Positions 23,065 through 32,065 of a stretch of 64,000 nucleotides of DNA are shown here, piece by piece. Location: assembly GCA_949299015.1 (NCBI GenBank), contig CASFYT010000012.1, positions 1-64,000 of the forward strand. The letters run 5' to 3'. Position 1 is the first letter of the stretch. Each line of letters starts with the position of its first letter. This stretch comes from an uncultured Bacillota bacterium (lineage in GTDB: Bacteria; Bacillota_I; Bacilli_A; RFN20; CAG-288). The notes below the pieces were generated by a model that searched no databases, was not told the DNA's origin, and was given only the letters and a program-made list of their open reading frames with translations. A program made the position numbers and the translations under genes.

Positions 23065-24627
23065 ATGGAATGGTGGGTAGGTTTATTGATTGGCCTCGCT
23101 TTCGCCTTCGTCGCCGCCGGCTTTTCGGTCTTAATGACCTCGCGGTATTACAAGAAGAGAAAGAACTCCATCCTCAACGAGAGCGAACGGCTCCTGGAGC
23201 AGTCCAAGGAGAAGGCCGACAAGCTTCTTGAGCACGCCAAGCTGGAAGGCAAGGCCGAAAAGGAAGAATTGCTCCGTGCGGCGGAAAAGGACATCAACGA
23301 CCGCAAGAAGCAGATCCTGCAGAACGAAAGCAAGCTCGATCAAAGGGAGAACGCCCTCGACAAGAGGGAGGACATCCTCATTCAAAGGGAAGAGGTCCTT
23401 GATCAGAGAAAGAACGCCGTCGAGCAGCGTGAGGAGCGCATCGGCGAGCGGGAGAAGTCCGTCCAGGAACGGATCGACCGAGCCGAAGAGGAACTCCAGC
23501 GCGTCGCCAACCTCACCCAGGAGGAGGCGCGCAAGGAGATCATGGCCAAGGTGGAGGAAAGGGAGGCCAAGCGCATCGCCCTCTACCGGGAGCAGATGGA
23601 AGAGGAGGCGGAAAGCCATGTCCAGGACAAGGCCCGCGCGATGCTGGCGATGGCGATGGACAAGTACGCCCAGGACGTCACCAGCGAGCATTCCACTTCC
23701 ACCGTCGCCCTTCCCTCCGACGAGATGAAGGGAAGGATCATCGGCCGCGAAGGCCGCAACATCAAGTCGATGGAGCAGATCTTCGGCGTCTCCCTCATCA
23801 TCGACGACACGCCGGAGACGATCACCTGCTCCTGCTTCGACCCCATCCGCCGCGAAAAGGCCAAGCTGACCTTGGAAGCCCTCATCAAGGACGGCCGAAT
23901 CCAGCCGGGAAGAATCGAAGACCTGTACCGGAAGATTTCCGCGGAATTCGACGAATCCCTGCGCCGCATCGGCGAACAGACCATCTTCAAGCTCGGCCTG
24001 CCCCGCATCTCCGCGGGCCTGATGCCCTACATCGGTAGGCTCCGCTACCGCACCTCCTACGGTCAGAACGTCCTCGACCATTCCATCCAGGTCGCCTATC
24101 TCGCCTCGGTCATGGCCTCGGAGCTCAACCTCGACCCCGTGATGGCCAAGAGGGCCGGCCTGCTTCACGACATCGGCAAGGCGATCGACGCCGAGCAGGA
24201 AGGAAGCCACGTCCAGCTCGGGAGCCAGCTTGCCAAGAAGTTCAACGAACCGGAAGCCGTCATCAACGCCATCGAATCGCACCACGGCGACGCCCCGAAG
24301 AAGTACCTGATCTCCGAGCTCGTCCAGGCGGCCGACACCCTCTCCGCCGCCAGGCCCGGCGCCCGTAGCGAGACCCTGGAGACCTACATCAAGCGTCTCG
24401 AGCAGATCGAGACGATCTGCAAGAGCTTCGACGGCGTCCAGACCACCTACGCCCTTCAGTCGGGCCGTGACGTCCGCGTGATGGTCGTCCCGGAGAAGAT
24501 CTCCGACGAGGACGCCAAGGCCATGGCCATCCAGATTCGCGACAAGATCGAGAACGAGATGCAGTTCCCGGGACAGATCAAGATCTCGGTCATCCGCGAG
24601 ACGAGGGCCGTCCAAATTGCCAAGTAG
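23065..24627 (+). CDS. rny: Ribonuclease Y
   Basis: 520 residues, the normal length. Membrane-anchored endoribonuclease that starts mRNA decay. Order: N-terminal membrane helix (3-25), long charged coiled coil (about 30-185), KH domain with GRIIGREGRNIKSMEQIFGV (about 220-240), HD domain with the metal-binding LLHDIGKA (near 370) and ESHHGD. The RNase Y partners YmdB and YmcA are encoded just downstream. The only ribosome binding site is AGAAAGGAACAG, moderate. Confidence 0.96.
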   Translation: MEWWVGLLIGLAFAFVAAGFSVLMTSRYYKKRKNSILNESERLLEQSKEKADKLLEHAKLEGKAEKEELLRAAEKDINDRKKQILQNESKLDQRENALDKREDILIQREEVLDQRKNAVEQREERIGEREKSVQERIDRAEEELQRVANLTQEEARKEIMAKVEEREAKRIALYREQMEEEAESHVQDKARAMLAMAMDKYAQDVTSEHSTSTVALPSDEMKGRIIGREGRNIKSMEQIFGVSLIIDDTPETITCSCFDPIRREKAKLTLEALIKDGRIQPGRIEDLYRKISAEFDESLRRIGEQTIFKLGLPRISAGLMPYIGRLRYRTSYGQNVLDHSIQVAYLASVMASELNLDPVMAKRAGLLHDIGKAIDAEQEGSHVQLGSQLAKKFNEPEAVINAIESHHGDAPKKYLISELVQAADTLSAARPGARSETLETYIKRLEQIETICKSFDGVQTTYALQSGRDVRVMVVPEKISDEDAKAMAIQIRDKIENEMQFPGQIKISVIRETRAVQIAK

Positions 24628-25417
24628 ACCCTTCCGCCTGCTCTTCCTGGGCGACGTCGTCGGTCCGCTCGGTCGCAGGGCCGTCCACGACTACCTCCTG
24701 GCTCACAAGAGCCAGGACGGCATCGACTTCGTCGTCGCCAACGGCGAGAACGCCACGCACGGGCACGGCCTCTCCCACGCCCACTACCGGGAGCTCCTGG
24801 AGAGCGGCGTCGACCTCCTCACCAGCGGAAACCATTTCCTCAACTGCAGGGACGTGTTCCATCCCGAGATGGACTTCTCCCGCCTCATCCGTCCGCTCAA
24901 CCTCGACCCCTCCTGCCCCCTGAAAGGGACGACGGTCGTGAAGGTGAGGGGTCTCTCCCTCCGCGTCACCAACCTCCTGGGCCGCGTCTTCCTCGCCATG
25001 GCACAGTCGAACCCGTTCCAGGATCTGGAAGACGTCCTGGACGAAGGCGAGAAGGCCGACATCCATCTCGTCGACTTCCATGCCGAGGCGACGGCGGAAA
25101 AGCGTTGCCTCGCCGAATTCTTCGACGGTCGCGTGACGGCCGTCATCGGAACCCATACCCACGTCCAAACGAACGATCCGAAGCTCCTTCCCCAAGGCAC
25201 CTTCTTCCTCACCGACGCCGGGATGAACGGCGCCTACGACTCGGTCCTTGGCGACGTCAAGGAGAATTCCATCTATCGGACGAGGACGGGCCTTCCGGCC
25301 CCCATGGACGTTCCCCGGACCGGGAAAGGCATGGTCAACGGCGTCCTCCTGGACATCGATTGCGATTCCAGGCGCGTCGTCTCCTTCCGGCTCATCGACG
25401 AGCTCCTTCCCGAATGA
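24617..25417 (+). CDS. ymdB: YmdB-like metallophosphoesterase (TIGR00282)
   Basis: 266 residues. In Bacillus YmdB cleaves 2',3'-cyclic nucleotides and affects RNase Y activity and biofilm choice. Metal-binding motifs: FLGDVVG (10-16), NGENATHGHG (near 42), SGNHFL (near 70), FHAEAT (near 155), GTHTHVQTND (near 180). The start is TTG, overlapping the rny stop by 11 bases, with GAGGG nine bases upstream; this gives a few extra residues before LLFLGD. The overlap implies translational coupling with rny. A terminator follows. Confidence 0.9.
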   Translation: MPSRPFRLLFLGDVVGPLGRRAVHDYLLAHKSQDGIDFVVANGENATHGHGLSHAHYRELLESGVDLLTSGNHFLNCRDVFHPEMDFSRLIRPLNLDPSCPLKGTTVVKVRGLSLRVTNLLGRVFLAMAQSNPFQDLEDVLDEGEKADIHLVDFHAEATAEKRCLAEFFDGRVTAVIGTHTHVQTNDPKLLPQGTFFLTDAGMNGAYDSVLGDVKENSIYRTRTGLPAPMDVPRTGKGMVNGVLLDIDCDSRRVVSFRLIDELLPE

Positions 25418-25420
25418 GAC

Positions 25421-25445
25421 AAGCCCCGCGACGGCGGGGCTTTTT
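25421..25445 (+). terminator. Terminator of rny-ymdB
   Basis: AGCCCCGC, short loop, GCGGGGCT then five Ts. Confidence 0.85.
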
Positions 25446-25507
25446 CCTTTCCGAGAGCCGACCCTGCCCTCGTGAAAGGAGAAAGAAGACGAAGAAGCGT
25501 TTTTTTC

Positions 25508-25535
25508 TTGTATGAAACGAAAAAATGAATATAAT
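25508..25535 (+). promoter_or_regulatory. Promoter of the spoVS-miaB-mutSL operon
   Basis: TTGTAT (25508-25513), 16-base spacer, TATAAT (25530-25535), 26 bases before the start. Confidence 0.65.
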
Positions 25536-25561
25536 TATATGTCGAAAGAGGTATACCTAAA

Positions 25562-25903
25562 ATGACCACATTAAAGGCTAGCGGAAGCACTCAGATTCAG
25601 AAGTTGGCCGGCGCCATCGCCGGAAACATCCGTCAGGAAGGCGAGGTCCAGATCTCCTTGGTCGGCGCCAGCGCCCTCAACCAGGCGATCAAGGCCTGCA
25701 TCGTCGCTCGTCGGTTCCTCAAGGACGATCCGACCCCCAGCGACATCGCGGTCCAGCCGGAATTCCTGATGCAGAACTTCTCGGAGCCTGCCGCGGACGA
25801 TTCGCGTGAAGTCACCACCATCATGCTTCACATCAAGAAGGTCGACTTCGATCCGGAGCACGCGGTTTCCAGCGAAGTTCCTCATCACGAAGGAATCCTC
25901 TAA
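25562..25903 (+). CDS. spoVS: SpoVS-family (Alba-like) protein
   Basis: 113 residues; the first ~85 match SpoVS (LKASGSTQIQKLAGAIAGNIRQ, then GASALNQAIKACIVARRFL), with a 25-residue tail beyond the Bacillus protein. SpoVS is a small Alba-fold protein that in Bacillus acts in sporulation and septation, but relatives occur in bacteria that do not sporulate. No other sporulation gene is in the window and cotE, which in Bacillus lies two genes downstream, is missing. Ribosome binding site AAAGAGG. First gene of a long operon. Confidence 0.9.
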   Translation: MTTLKASGSTQIQKLAGAIAGNIRQEGEVQISLVGASALNQAIKACIVARRFLKDDPTPSDIAVQPEFLMQNFSEPAADDSREVTTIMLHIKKVDFDPEHAVSSEVPHHEGIL

Positions 25904-25906
25904 GGA

Positions 25907-27370
25907 ATGAAGAAAGGCCGTCTTGTCTCGCTTCCCTCGCTGAGGGAAGCGGCTCGACGGAATCCGGATTCGGTTCTGCCACGGCAGAGGGCTGAAATTC
26001 GCCCATCAGCTTTTCTTGTCTCTTGGGGGCAGGAAAAGCTTTTTTGTATCAGAACCTACGGCTGTCAGGCCAATGTCCGCGATTCCGAGATTCTTCGCCT
26101 CTTCCTTCTCCAGATGGGGATGAAGGAAACGGAAGACATTTTGCGTGCCGACTTCGTCCTCTTCAACACCTGTGCGATCCGCGAAAACGCGGAAAACCAT
26201 CTCTTCGGAGAACTGGGACGGATCAAGGCTTCCGTCCTCTCCCGCCGCGCCTTCGTCGCCATCGGCGGCTGCATGATGCAGGAAGAGAAGCCCGTCTCGA
26301 CCCTCCTGTCCCGGTATCCCTTCGTCCGCCTCCTGTTCGGAACGAACAACATCGAGCGCTTCTACGAGCTTCTGGAGCAGGCCCTGCGGGAGGAGGATAC
26401 CTATGTCGACGTCCGAAGCCAGCCGCAGGCCCTCGTCGAATACGAATGCGAGCAGGAGAAGGGACGACTCTCCCCCTATTCGGCCTTTGTCGACATCACC
26501 TACGGCTGCGACAACTTCTGCACCTACTGCATCGTTCCCTACACCAGGGGAAGGGAACGCTCGCGCCGGAAGGAGGACATCGTCCGGGAAGTGCTCGCCC
26601 TCAAGGAACGAGGCTACCGCCAGGTGACCCTTCTGGGTCAGAACGTCGATTCCTACGGCAAGGACTTCCACGGTCCCTATGCCTTTGCGGACCTCCTGGA
26701 AAGCGTCGCCCAGACCGGAATCGACCGAATCCGCTTCACTACCCCCTATCCCAGCGACTTCAACGCCAAGGTCTTCTCCGTGATGGCGCGGTATCCAAAC
26801 ATCATGCCCAGCCTTCATCTTCCCGTCCAGTCGGGATCGGATGCGATCCTCCGCCGGATGAACCGGCGTTACACGCGGGAGGAATACCTGAACGTCGTGC
26901 GCCTGCTCCGTTCCATGATCCCGGACGTCTTCCTGACGACGGACATCATCGTCGGATTCCCCGGAGAGACGGAAAAGGACTTCCAGGACACGCTCTCCCT
27001 GTGCGAGGAATGTCAGTTCGACGGCGCCTTCACCTTCCTCTTCTCCCCCCGGCCCGGCACGCCGGCCAGCCGGATGGAGGACACGGCGACCGACGAGGAG
27101 AAGCACGACCGCTTCGAACGCCTGAAGGACCGGATCGACCAGCTGGCGACGAAGTCGGCATCCAGGACCGTCTCCACCACGGTCCCTGTCCTCTTCGAGG
27201 AGGTCTCCAAGAGGGATCCCTCGCGCATCTCGGGCTATGACGAGCACGGAAGGCTCGTCCACGTCACCGGGGACAAGTCCCTCCTGGGAACGATCCGGCC
27301 GGTCGACATTCTCGAGAGCCACACCTATTCCCTGATCGGAGCGCTCCATGACGAAGGACCTTCTTTCTGA
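25907..27370 (+). CDS. miaB: tRNA-2-methylthio-N6-dimethylallyladenosine synthase MiaB
   Basis: 487 residues. Radical-SAM enzyme that adds a methylthio group to i6A37 of tRNA. The N-terminal cluster domain begins FCIRTYGCQANVRDSE (about 46-61; first Cys of cluster II), followed by FNTCAIRENA and GGCMMQ. The radical-SAM motif is CDNFCTYC (near 200), then PYTRGRERSRR. A TRAM domain ends the protein. The first ~45 residues are a basic extension seen in Firmicute MiaB. It acts on the product of MiaA, encoded five genes downstream. Starts three bases after the spoVS stop. Confidence 0.94.
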   Translation: MKKGRLVSLPSLREAARRNPDSVLPRQRAEIRPSAFLVSWGQEKLFCIRTYGCQANVRDSEILRLFLLQMGMKETEDILRADFVLFNTCAIRENAENHLFGELGRIKASVLSRRAFVAIGGCMMQEEKPVSTLLSRYPFVRLLFGTNNIERFYELLEQALREEDTYVDVRSQPQALVEYECEQEKGRLSPYSAFVDITYGCDNFCTYCIVPYTRGRERSRRKEDIVREVLALKERGYRQVTLLGQNVDSYGKDFHGPYAFADLLESVAQTGIDRIRFTTPYPSDFNAKVFSVMARYPNIMPSLHLPVQSGSDAILRRMNRRYTREEYLNVVRLLRSMIPDVFLTTDIIVGFPGETEKDFQDTLSLCEECQFDGAFTFLFSPRPGTPASRMEDTATDEEKHDRFERLKDRIDQLATKSASRTVSTTVPVLFEEVSKRDPSRISGYDEHGRLVHVTGDKSLLGTIRPVDILESHTYSLIGALHDEGPSF

Positions 27371-27653
27371 GATCGACGCCTTCCTCTCCGAACTGGAGCA
27401 GTGCCCTCTCGTCCTCCTCCTCCATCGCTACGACCAGGAAATCCAGTCCCTCCGCCTGGATCGGCTGTTGGCGGAGTCGGAGCGTCTCCAGTCGGAAGCG
27501 AAAAGACAGCCTTACGAGATCAGAAAGAAGATGCTTTCCGAGGCGAAGGCTAAATATGACGAGTACCAAAACCACCCTCTTGTCCTGAATAGAAAGAGCG
27601 TGCGAACAGAACTTCTGGATGCCCTCGCCCCTCTTCATCCCTTTGCGTCCTGA
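27348..27653 (+). CDS. ymcA: YmcA/YlbF-family protein (Ric complex subunit)
   Basis: 101 residues, all helical, with the Com_YlbF pattern (LLAESERLQSEAKRQPYE, then the LSEAKAKYDEYQNHPLVLNRKSV stretch). In Bacillus YmcA, YlbF and YaaT form a complex that steers RNase Y cleavage and aids competence and biofilm genes. Position between miaB and mutS is that of ymcA. It overlaps miaB by 23 bases and has GGAG six bases before the ATG. Only this member of the complex is in the window. Confidence 0.82.
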   Translation: MTKDLLSEIDAFLSELEQCPLVLLLHRYDQEIQSLRLDRLLAESERLQSEAKRQPYEIRKKMLSEAKAKYDEYQNHPLVLNRKSVRTELLDALAPLHPFAS

Positions 27654-27671
27654 TCGAAGGAGGACAGCTGC

Positions 27672-30209
27672 ATGAAAGAAAAGAAGGAAGAGTCGTTTAC
27701 GCCGATGGTCGAACAGTACCTCTCCTTCAAGAAGCAATACGGCGACATCATCCTCTTCTTTCGCATCGGCGACTTCTACGAGATGTTTCTCTCCGACGCC
27801 GAGCTCTGCTCGAGGGAACTCCAGCTCTACCTGACCTCCAAGTCCTGCGGCAACGGAAAGAAGATCCCCATGTGCGGCATCCCTCACCGCTCCTACCTTT
27901 CCTATGCCCAGAAGCTGATCGACCGCGGATACAAGGTCGCCATCTGCGAGCAGGTCGAGGATCCCAAGCTGGCCAAGAAGCTCGTCAAGCGGGACGTCAT
28001 CCAGATCATCACTCCCGGCGTCAACCTGGACCTCAACACGAAGAACAGCAACTACATCGCCGCCCTCGGCCTCTATCCGGGGGCGGCCGTCCTCTCCTAC
28101 GCCGACGTCACGACGGGAGAGATGTTCTGCCTGAACCTGGACCCGGAGAAGGAGAAGATCCTCGAGGAACTCCTCTTCCTGGACATCAAGGAGCTCGTCT
28201 GCTCCACTTCGGCCGACAGCGAAACGCTCCTCTATCTCCAGAAGAACAGCTCGATTCCCCTCTCCTACTTCAACGATTCCACCGCCTCCCTCGAGCTGGA
28301 ACCGCTGTTCGTGCACCTCAAGGACGAGCGTCAGGTCGAGACCTCGGCCCGCCTCTACAACTATCTCTCCAGCATGGAGCGCCGTCCGCTCTCCTACTTC
28401 AAGCCCGTCGAGAACCGCATGGGAGAGAAGAGGATGCGCATCGACTATTCGGCCCAGAGCAACATGGAGCTGGTCAAGAGCCTGGAGGGAAAGACCTTCG
28501 GCACCCTCTTCTGGCTCCTGGACAAGACGAAGACGCCGATGGGCTCACGTTATCTCAAGAACCGCCTGACCGCCCCGATGGCCGACGAGAAGCGCATCCA
28601 GGAGAGCCTGGACATGACCGAGGCCTTCGTCGAGGACTATCGGACGCGAGAGAGGCTTCGCGAGGACCTCTCCGACATCTTCGACATGGAGCGGCTGATC
28701 GCACGCATGGGCTACGAGAACTGCAACGGACACGACCTGCTTCAGCTCAAGCGCTCCCTGCTCGTCCTCCCTCAGCTGGAAAAGGACCTCCGGGCGATGG
28801 GGAAGACGACCCCGGCCCTGGAGGAGCTTTGCGACGCTCTCGGCCACTACGACGAGCTGACCGACCTGCTCGAAAGGGCCCTGCGCGAGGACTGCCCGCT
28901 GACCATCACCGAAGGCGAGATCTTCAAGCGCGGGTACGACGCCGAGCTCGACGAGCTGATCGACCTCACCAGCGACGCCAAGGAATGGATCGCCCGGCTG
29001 GAGGAGAAGGAGCGGGAGAGGACCGGCATCAAGACCCTGAAGGTCGGATACAACACCGTCTTCGGCTACTACATCGAGGTCAGCGCCGGACAGGTCAAGG
29101 AGGTCAAGGAGGAATACGGATACCTCCGCAAGCAGACCCTGAAGACCGGGGAGCGCTACGTCACTTCCGAGCTCAAGGAGAAGGAAGATCGGATCCTGCG
29201 GGCCAAGGACGAGAAGATGTCCCTGGAATACCGCCTCTTCAAGGAACTGAGGAAGAAGGTCGCGACCTTCACCCAGAGGATCCAGCAGACCAGCGAAGCC
29301 ATCGCCCGCCTCGACTTCTTCCTCGCCCTCTCCACCGTCGCCAGCGAATACCACTACGTCCGGCCGACCTTCACCCGCGACGGAAGCATCGAGATCCACG
29401 AGGCCCGCCATCCCATCATCGAAGTCGCCTCGCCCCAGACCCTCTTCGTCAGCAACGACTACCGGATGGACCCGGAGACCGACGTCCTGATCATCACCGG
29501 GCCCAACATGGGCGGAAAGTCGACGTACATGAAGGAGTTCGGACTCATCGCCATCCTCGCCCAGATCGGATCCTTCGTCCCCGCCCGTTCCTGCGCCGTC
29601 CCGATCTTCGACGCCCTCTTCACCCGGATCGGCGCCAGCGACAACCTCATCAAGGGACAGTCCACCTTCATGACCGAGATGAGCGAGGTCGCCCAGGCCC
29701 TGCACGAGGCGACGGGAAACTCGCTCCTCCTCTTCGACGAGATCGGAAGGGGGACGGCGACCTACGACGGCATGGCCATCGCCGAGAGCATCATCGAGCA
29801 CATCGTCAAGCACATCCGGGCCAAGACCTTCTTCTCCACCCACTACCACGAGATCACGACCCTGAGCCAGAAGATCAAGGCCGTCAGGAACATCCACTGC
29901 GACGTAGAGGACGTCGCGGGCGAGATCACCTTCCTCTACAAGATGAAGGAGGGGGCGATGGACCGCTCCTACGGCATCCATGTCGCCCGCCTGGCCGGCC
30001 TCCCCGACGAATGCGTCGACCGGGCGAAGGAACTCCTCGCCTCCTTCGAAAGCCAGGGCCGGATCGAGAAGGACCAGATCCGGGAGGTCCTCCCGCAGAA
30101 GAAGGAGAAGGACGGCCTGAGGGAGGAGCTCCTCGCCCTGGATCCGCTGAAGATGACTCCGCTGGAGGCCCTCAACTTCCTCTACGACCTCAAGAAGAAG
30201 GTGAAGTGA
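27672..30209 (+). CDS. mutS: DNA mismatch recognition protein MutS
   Basis: 845 residues, MutS1 type. The mismatch-binding motif DIILFFRIGDFYEMF (about 20-34) holds the Phe-x-Glu (FYE) that intercalates at the mispair. Connector, lever and clamp domains follow; the ATPase has Walker A GPNMGGKST (about 610-618), Walker B LLLFDEIGRGTATYDG and the STHYHE motif. The short C-terminus ends in a helical region. AAGGAGG precedes the start. Its stop overlaps the mutL start by one base. Confidence 0.97.
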   Translation: MKEKKEESFTPMVEQYLSFKKQYGDIILFFRIGDFYEMFLSDAELCSRELQLYLTSKSCGNGKKIPMCGIPHRSYLSYAQKLIDRGYKVAICEQVEDPKLAKKLVKRDVIQIITPGVNLDLNTKNSNYIAALGLYPGAAVLSYADVTTGEMFCLNLDPEKEKILEELLFLDIKELVCSTSADSETLLYLQKNSSIPLSYFNDSTASLELEPLFVHLKDERQVETSARLYNYLSSMERRPLSYFKPVENRMGEKRMRIDYSAQSNMELVKSLEGKTFGTLFWLLDKTKTPMGSRYLKNRLTAPMADEKRIQESLDMTEAFVEDYRTRERLREDLSDIFDMERLIARMGYENCNGHDLLQLKRSLLVLPQLEKDLRAMGKTTPALEELCDALGHYDELTDLLERALREDCPLTITEGEIFKRGYDAELDELIDLTSDAKEWIARLEEKERERTGIKTLKVGYNTVFGYYIEVSAGQVKEVKEEYGYLRKQTLKTGERYVTSELKEKEDRILRAKDEKMSLEYRLFKELRKKVATFTQRIQQTSEAIARLDFFLALSTVASEYHYVRPTFTRDGSIEIHEARHPIIEVASPQTLFVSNDYRMDPETDVLIITGPNMGGKSTYMKEFGLIAILAQIGSFVPARSCAVPIFDALFTRIGASDNLIKGQSTFMTEMSEVAQALHEATGNSLLLFDEIGRGTATYDGMAIAESIIEHIVKHIRAKTFFSTHYHEITTLSQKIKAVRNIHCDVEDVAGEITFLYKMKEGAMDRSYGIHVARLAGLPDECVDRAKELLASFESQGRIEKDQIREVLPQKKEKDGLREELLALDPLKMTPLEALNFLYDLKKKVK

Positions 30210-32065
30210 TGTCCAAGATCCACCTGATGAAGCCCGAGCTCTCCAACCTGATCGCCGCCGGAGAGGTCATCGAGCGCCCCGCCAGCGTCGTCAAGGAGCT
30301 CGTCGAGAACAGCATCGACGCCCACGCCAAGAGCATCTACGTTGGCATCGTTTCGGCTGGAAAGGGAAAAATCCTTGTCAAGGACGATGGAGACGGCATG
30401 GATGCGGAAGATGCAAGAAATTGCTTCCTTCGCCATGCGTCATCCAAGATTCGAACGGAATTCGATCTGACAAGAATCAAGACGATGGGATTTCGAGGGG
30501 AAGCGATTCCCTCCATCGCATCCGTCAGCCACGTCGTGCTGACGACCTCCGACGGAAACGGGGCCGGGACGAGGGTCGAGAGCGAGCCCGACAAGGAGCT
30601 TCTCGTCTCATCCGCCCCGTCTCGGAAGGGAACGGTCTTCGAGGTCAGCGACCTCTTCTTCAACACGCCCGCCCGCCTGAAGTACCTCCGGTCGGACAAG
30701 GTCGAGACCTCCGCCATCATCGAGCAGGTCGAGCACCTCTCCCTGGGCTTTCCCGACATCGCCTTCTCCCTTTCGGTCGACGGAAGGGAAGTGCTGCGGA
30801 CGACCGGACGCGGGGACCTGCTGGAGACGATCATGAAGGTCTACGGCACGCCGATTGTCGATTCCCTCTACGAGATCAAGGAGGAAGGCCTCTACTTCTC
30901 CTTTTCCGGCTACGTCTCCAAGCCCGAGCTTTCCTATTCCAAGAAGTACAACATGCTGACCTATCTCAACAACCGCTCCATCTACGACTATCGGATCAAC
31001 AAGGCCATCGAGGAGAGCTACCGCGACTACCTGCCCCCGCTGCGCTATCCCTTCTCCCTCGTCAAGCTGACCATCGATCCCGCCCTGGTCGACGTCAACG
31101 TCCACCCCTCCAAGAAGGAGGTCCGCATCTCCCTGGAAGGCGAGATGGCCTCCGCGCTCAAGAAGGCCATCGTCCAGACGCTTCAGACGCGCCGGCCCCT
31201 CTACGACCTCTCCCACGACCCGAAGTTCCAATCCGGCCTCGGCCAGGACGAGTTCGACGTCGAGGACCTGCGCCAGGAGGAAGAGAGGAAGATCCAGGAA
31301 AGCCACGGCGACGAGAGAAGGCGCGAAACGACCATCACCTTCCAGGACTCGCTCCCCTCGCCCCTCGACTACGTCTCGCCCCATGCTCCGGAAGAGAGGA
31401 CAAAGACCGCTCCCCAGGAGGAAGCAGGGGGAGAAGGGAAGACCTTCTCCGACATCTTCCGGGGCGAGGAATACTCCCGGAAGCTTCCGGAGATGCATCC
31501 CGTCGGCCAGGTCCTGAGGACCTACATCGTCTGCGACGGCCCGGACGGCTTCTACCTCATCGACCAGCACGCCGCCAACGAAAGGATCAACTTCGAGAAG
31601 ACGGAGCGGCTCTTCTCCCAGGTCCGGTCCCGGGTCGTTCCCCTTTTCCCGCTGACCACCGAGCTCTCCTTCAAGGAGAAGGAGAACCTCGACGAGGAAC
31701 ATCTCGGCCGCCTCCTCTCCTGCTCCATCCTCGTCGAGCCCTTCGGCGAGAGGACGCTCCTCCTCCGCGAGATTCCCTCCTTCCTCTCCGATCCCGACTA
31801 CGCGCCGATCCTCCTCGACTGCGTCCACGCCGTCCTCAACGACGAGAAGGCCGATCCGATCCGGGAGATGCGCCTGGAGATCGCCAACATCGCCTGCAAG
31901 AAGTCGATCCGCGCCAACCAGACCCTGACCCTGGGGGAGATGGAGAGCCTGATCCAGGACCTGGCCCGGTGCGTCAATCCTGCCAACTGCCCCCACGGCC
32001 GTCCGACCCTCGTCAAGCTGACGAAGGCCGACGTCGAGAAGCTCTTCCGGAGGTCCGGGTTTTGA
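30209..32065 (+). CDS. mutL: DNA mismatch repair endonuclease MutL
   Basis: 618 residues. GHKL ATPase: LVENSIDA (near 30), DDGDGM (near 55), TMGFRGEAIPSIASVS (near 92). The C-terminal domain has the endonuclease motif DQHAANERINFE starting at residue 452 (DQHA-x2-E-x4-E), the ACKKSIRANQ motif and a C-terminal CPHGRPT, so this is a nicking MutL as in bacteria without MutH. The linker (about 340-420) is poorly conserved. A stretch at 30361-30480 is 46 percent GC against 60-70 percent in neighbouring blocks. Start ATG overlaps the mutS stop. Confidence 0.96.
   Translation: MSKIHLMKPELSNLIAAGEVIERPASVVKELVENSIDAHAKSIYVGIVSAGKGKILVKDDGDGMDAEDARNCFLRHASSKIRTEFDLTRIKTMGFRGEAIPSIASVSHVVLTTSDGNGAGTRVESEPDKELLVSSAPSRKGTVFEVSDLFFNTPARLKYLRSDKVETSAIIEQVEHLSLGFPDIAFSLSVDGREVLRTTGRGDLLETIMKVYGTPIVDSLYEIKEEGLYFSFSGYVSKPELSYSKKYNMLTYLNNRSIYDYRINKAIEESYRDYLPPLRYPFSLVKLTIDPALVDVNVHPSKKEVRISLEGEMASALKKAIVQTLQTRRPLYDLSHDPKFQSGLGQDEFDVEDLRQEEERKIQESHGDERRRETTITFQDSLPSPLDYVSPHAPEERTKTAPQEEAGGEGKTFSDIFRGEEYSRKLPEMHPVGQVLRTYIVCDGPDGFYLIDQHAANERINFEKTERLFSQVRSRVVPLFPLTTELSFKEKENLDEEHLGRLLSCSILVEPFGERTLLLREIPSFLSDPDYAPILLDCVHAVLNDEKADPIREMRLEIANIACKKSIRANQTLTLGEMESLIQDLARCVNPANCPHGRPTLVKLTKADVEKLFRRSGF

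Noticed and set aside
27872-30208. In-frame 5' extension of mutL across mutS
   Set aside because: The extension is Arg/Pro/Gly-rich out-of-frame mutS sequence; MutL clearly begins at ATG 30209 next to the mutS stop.
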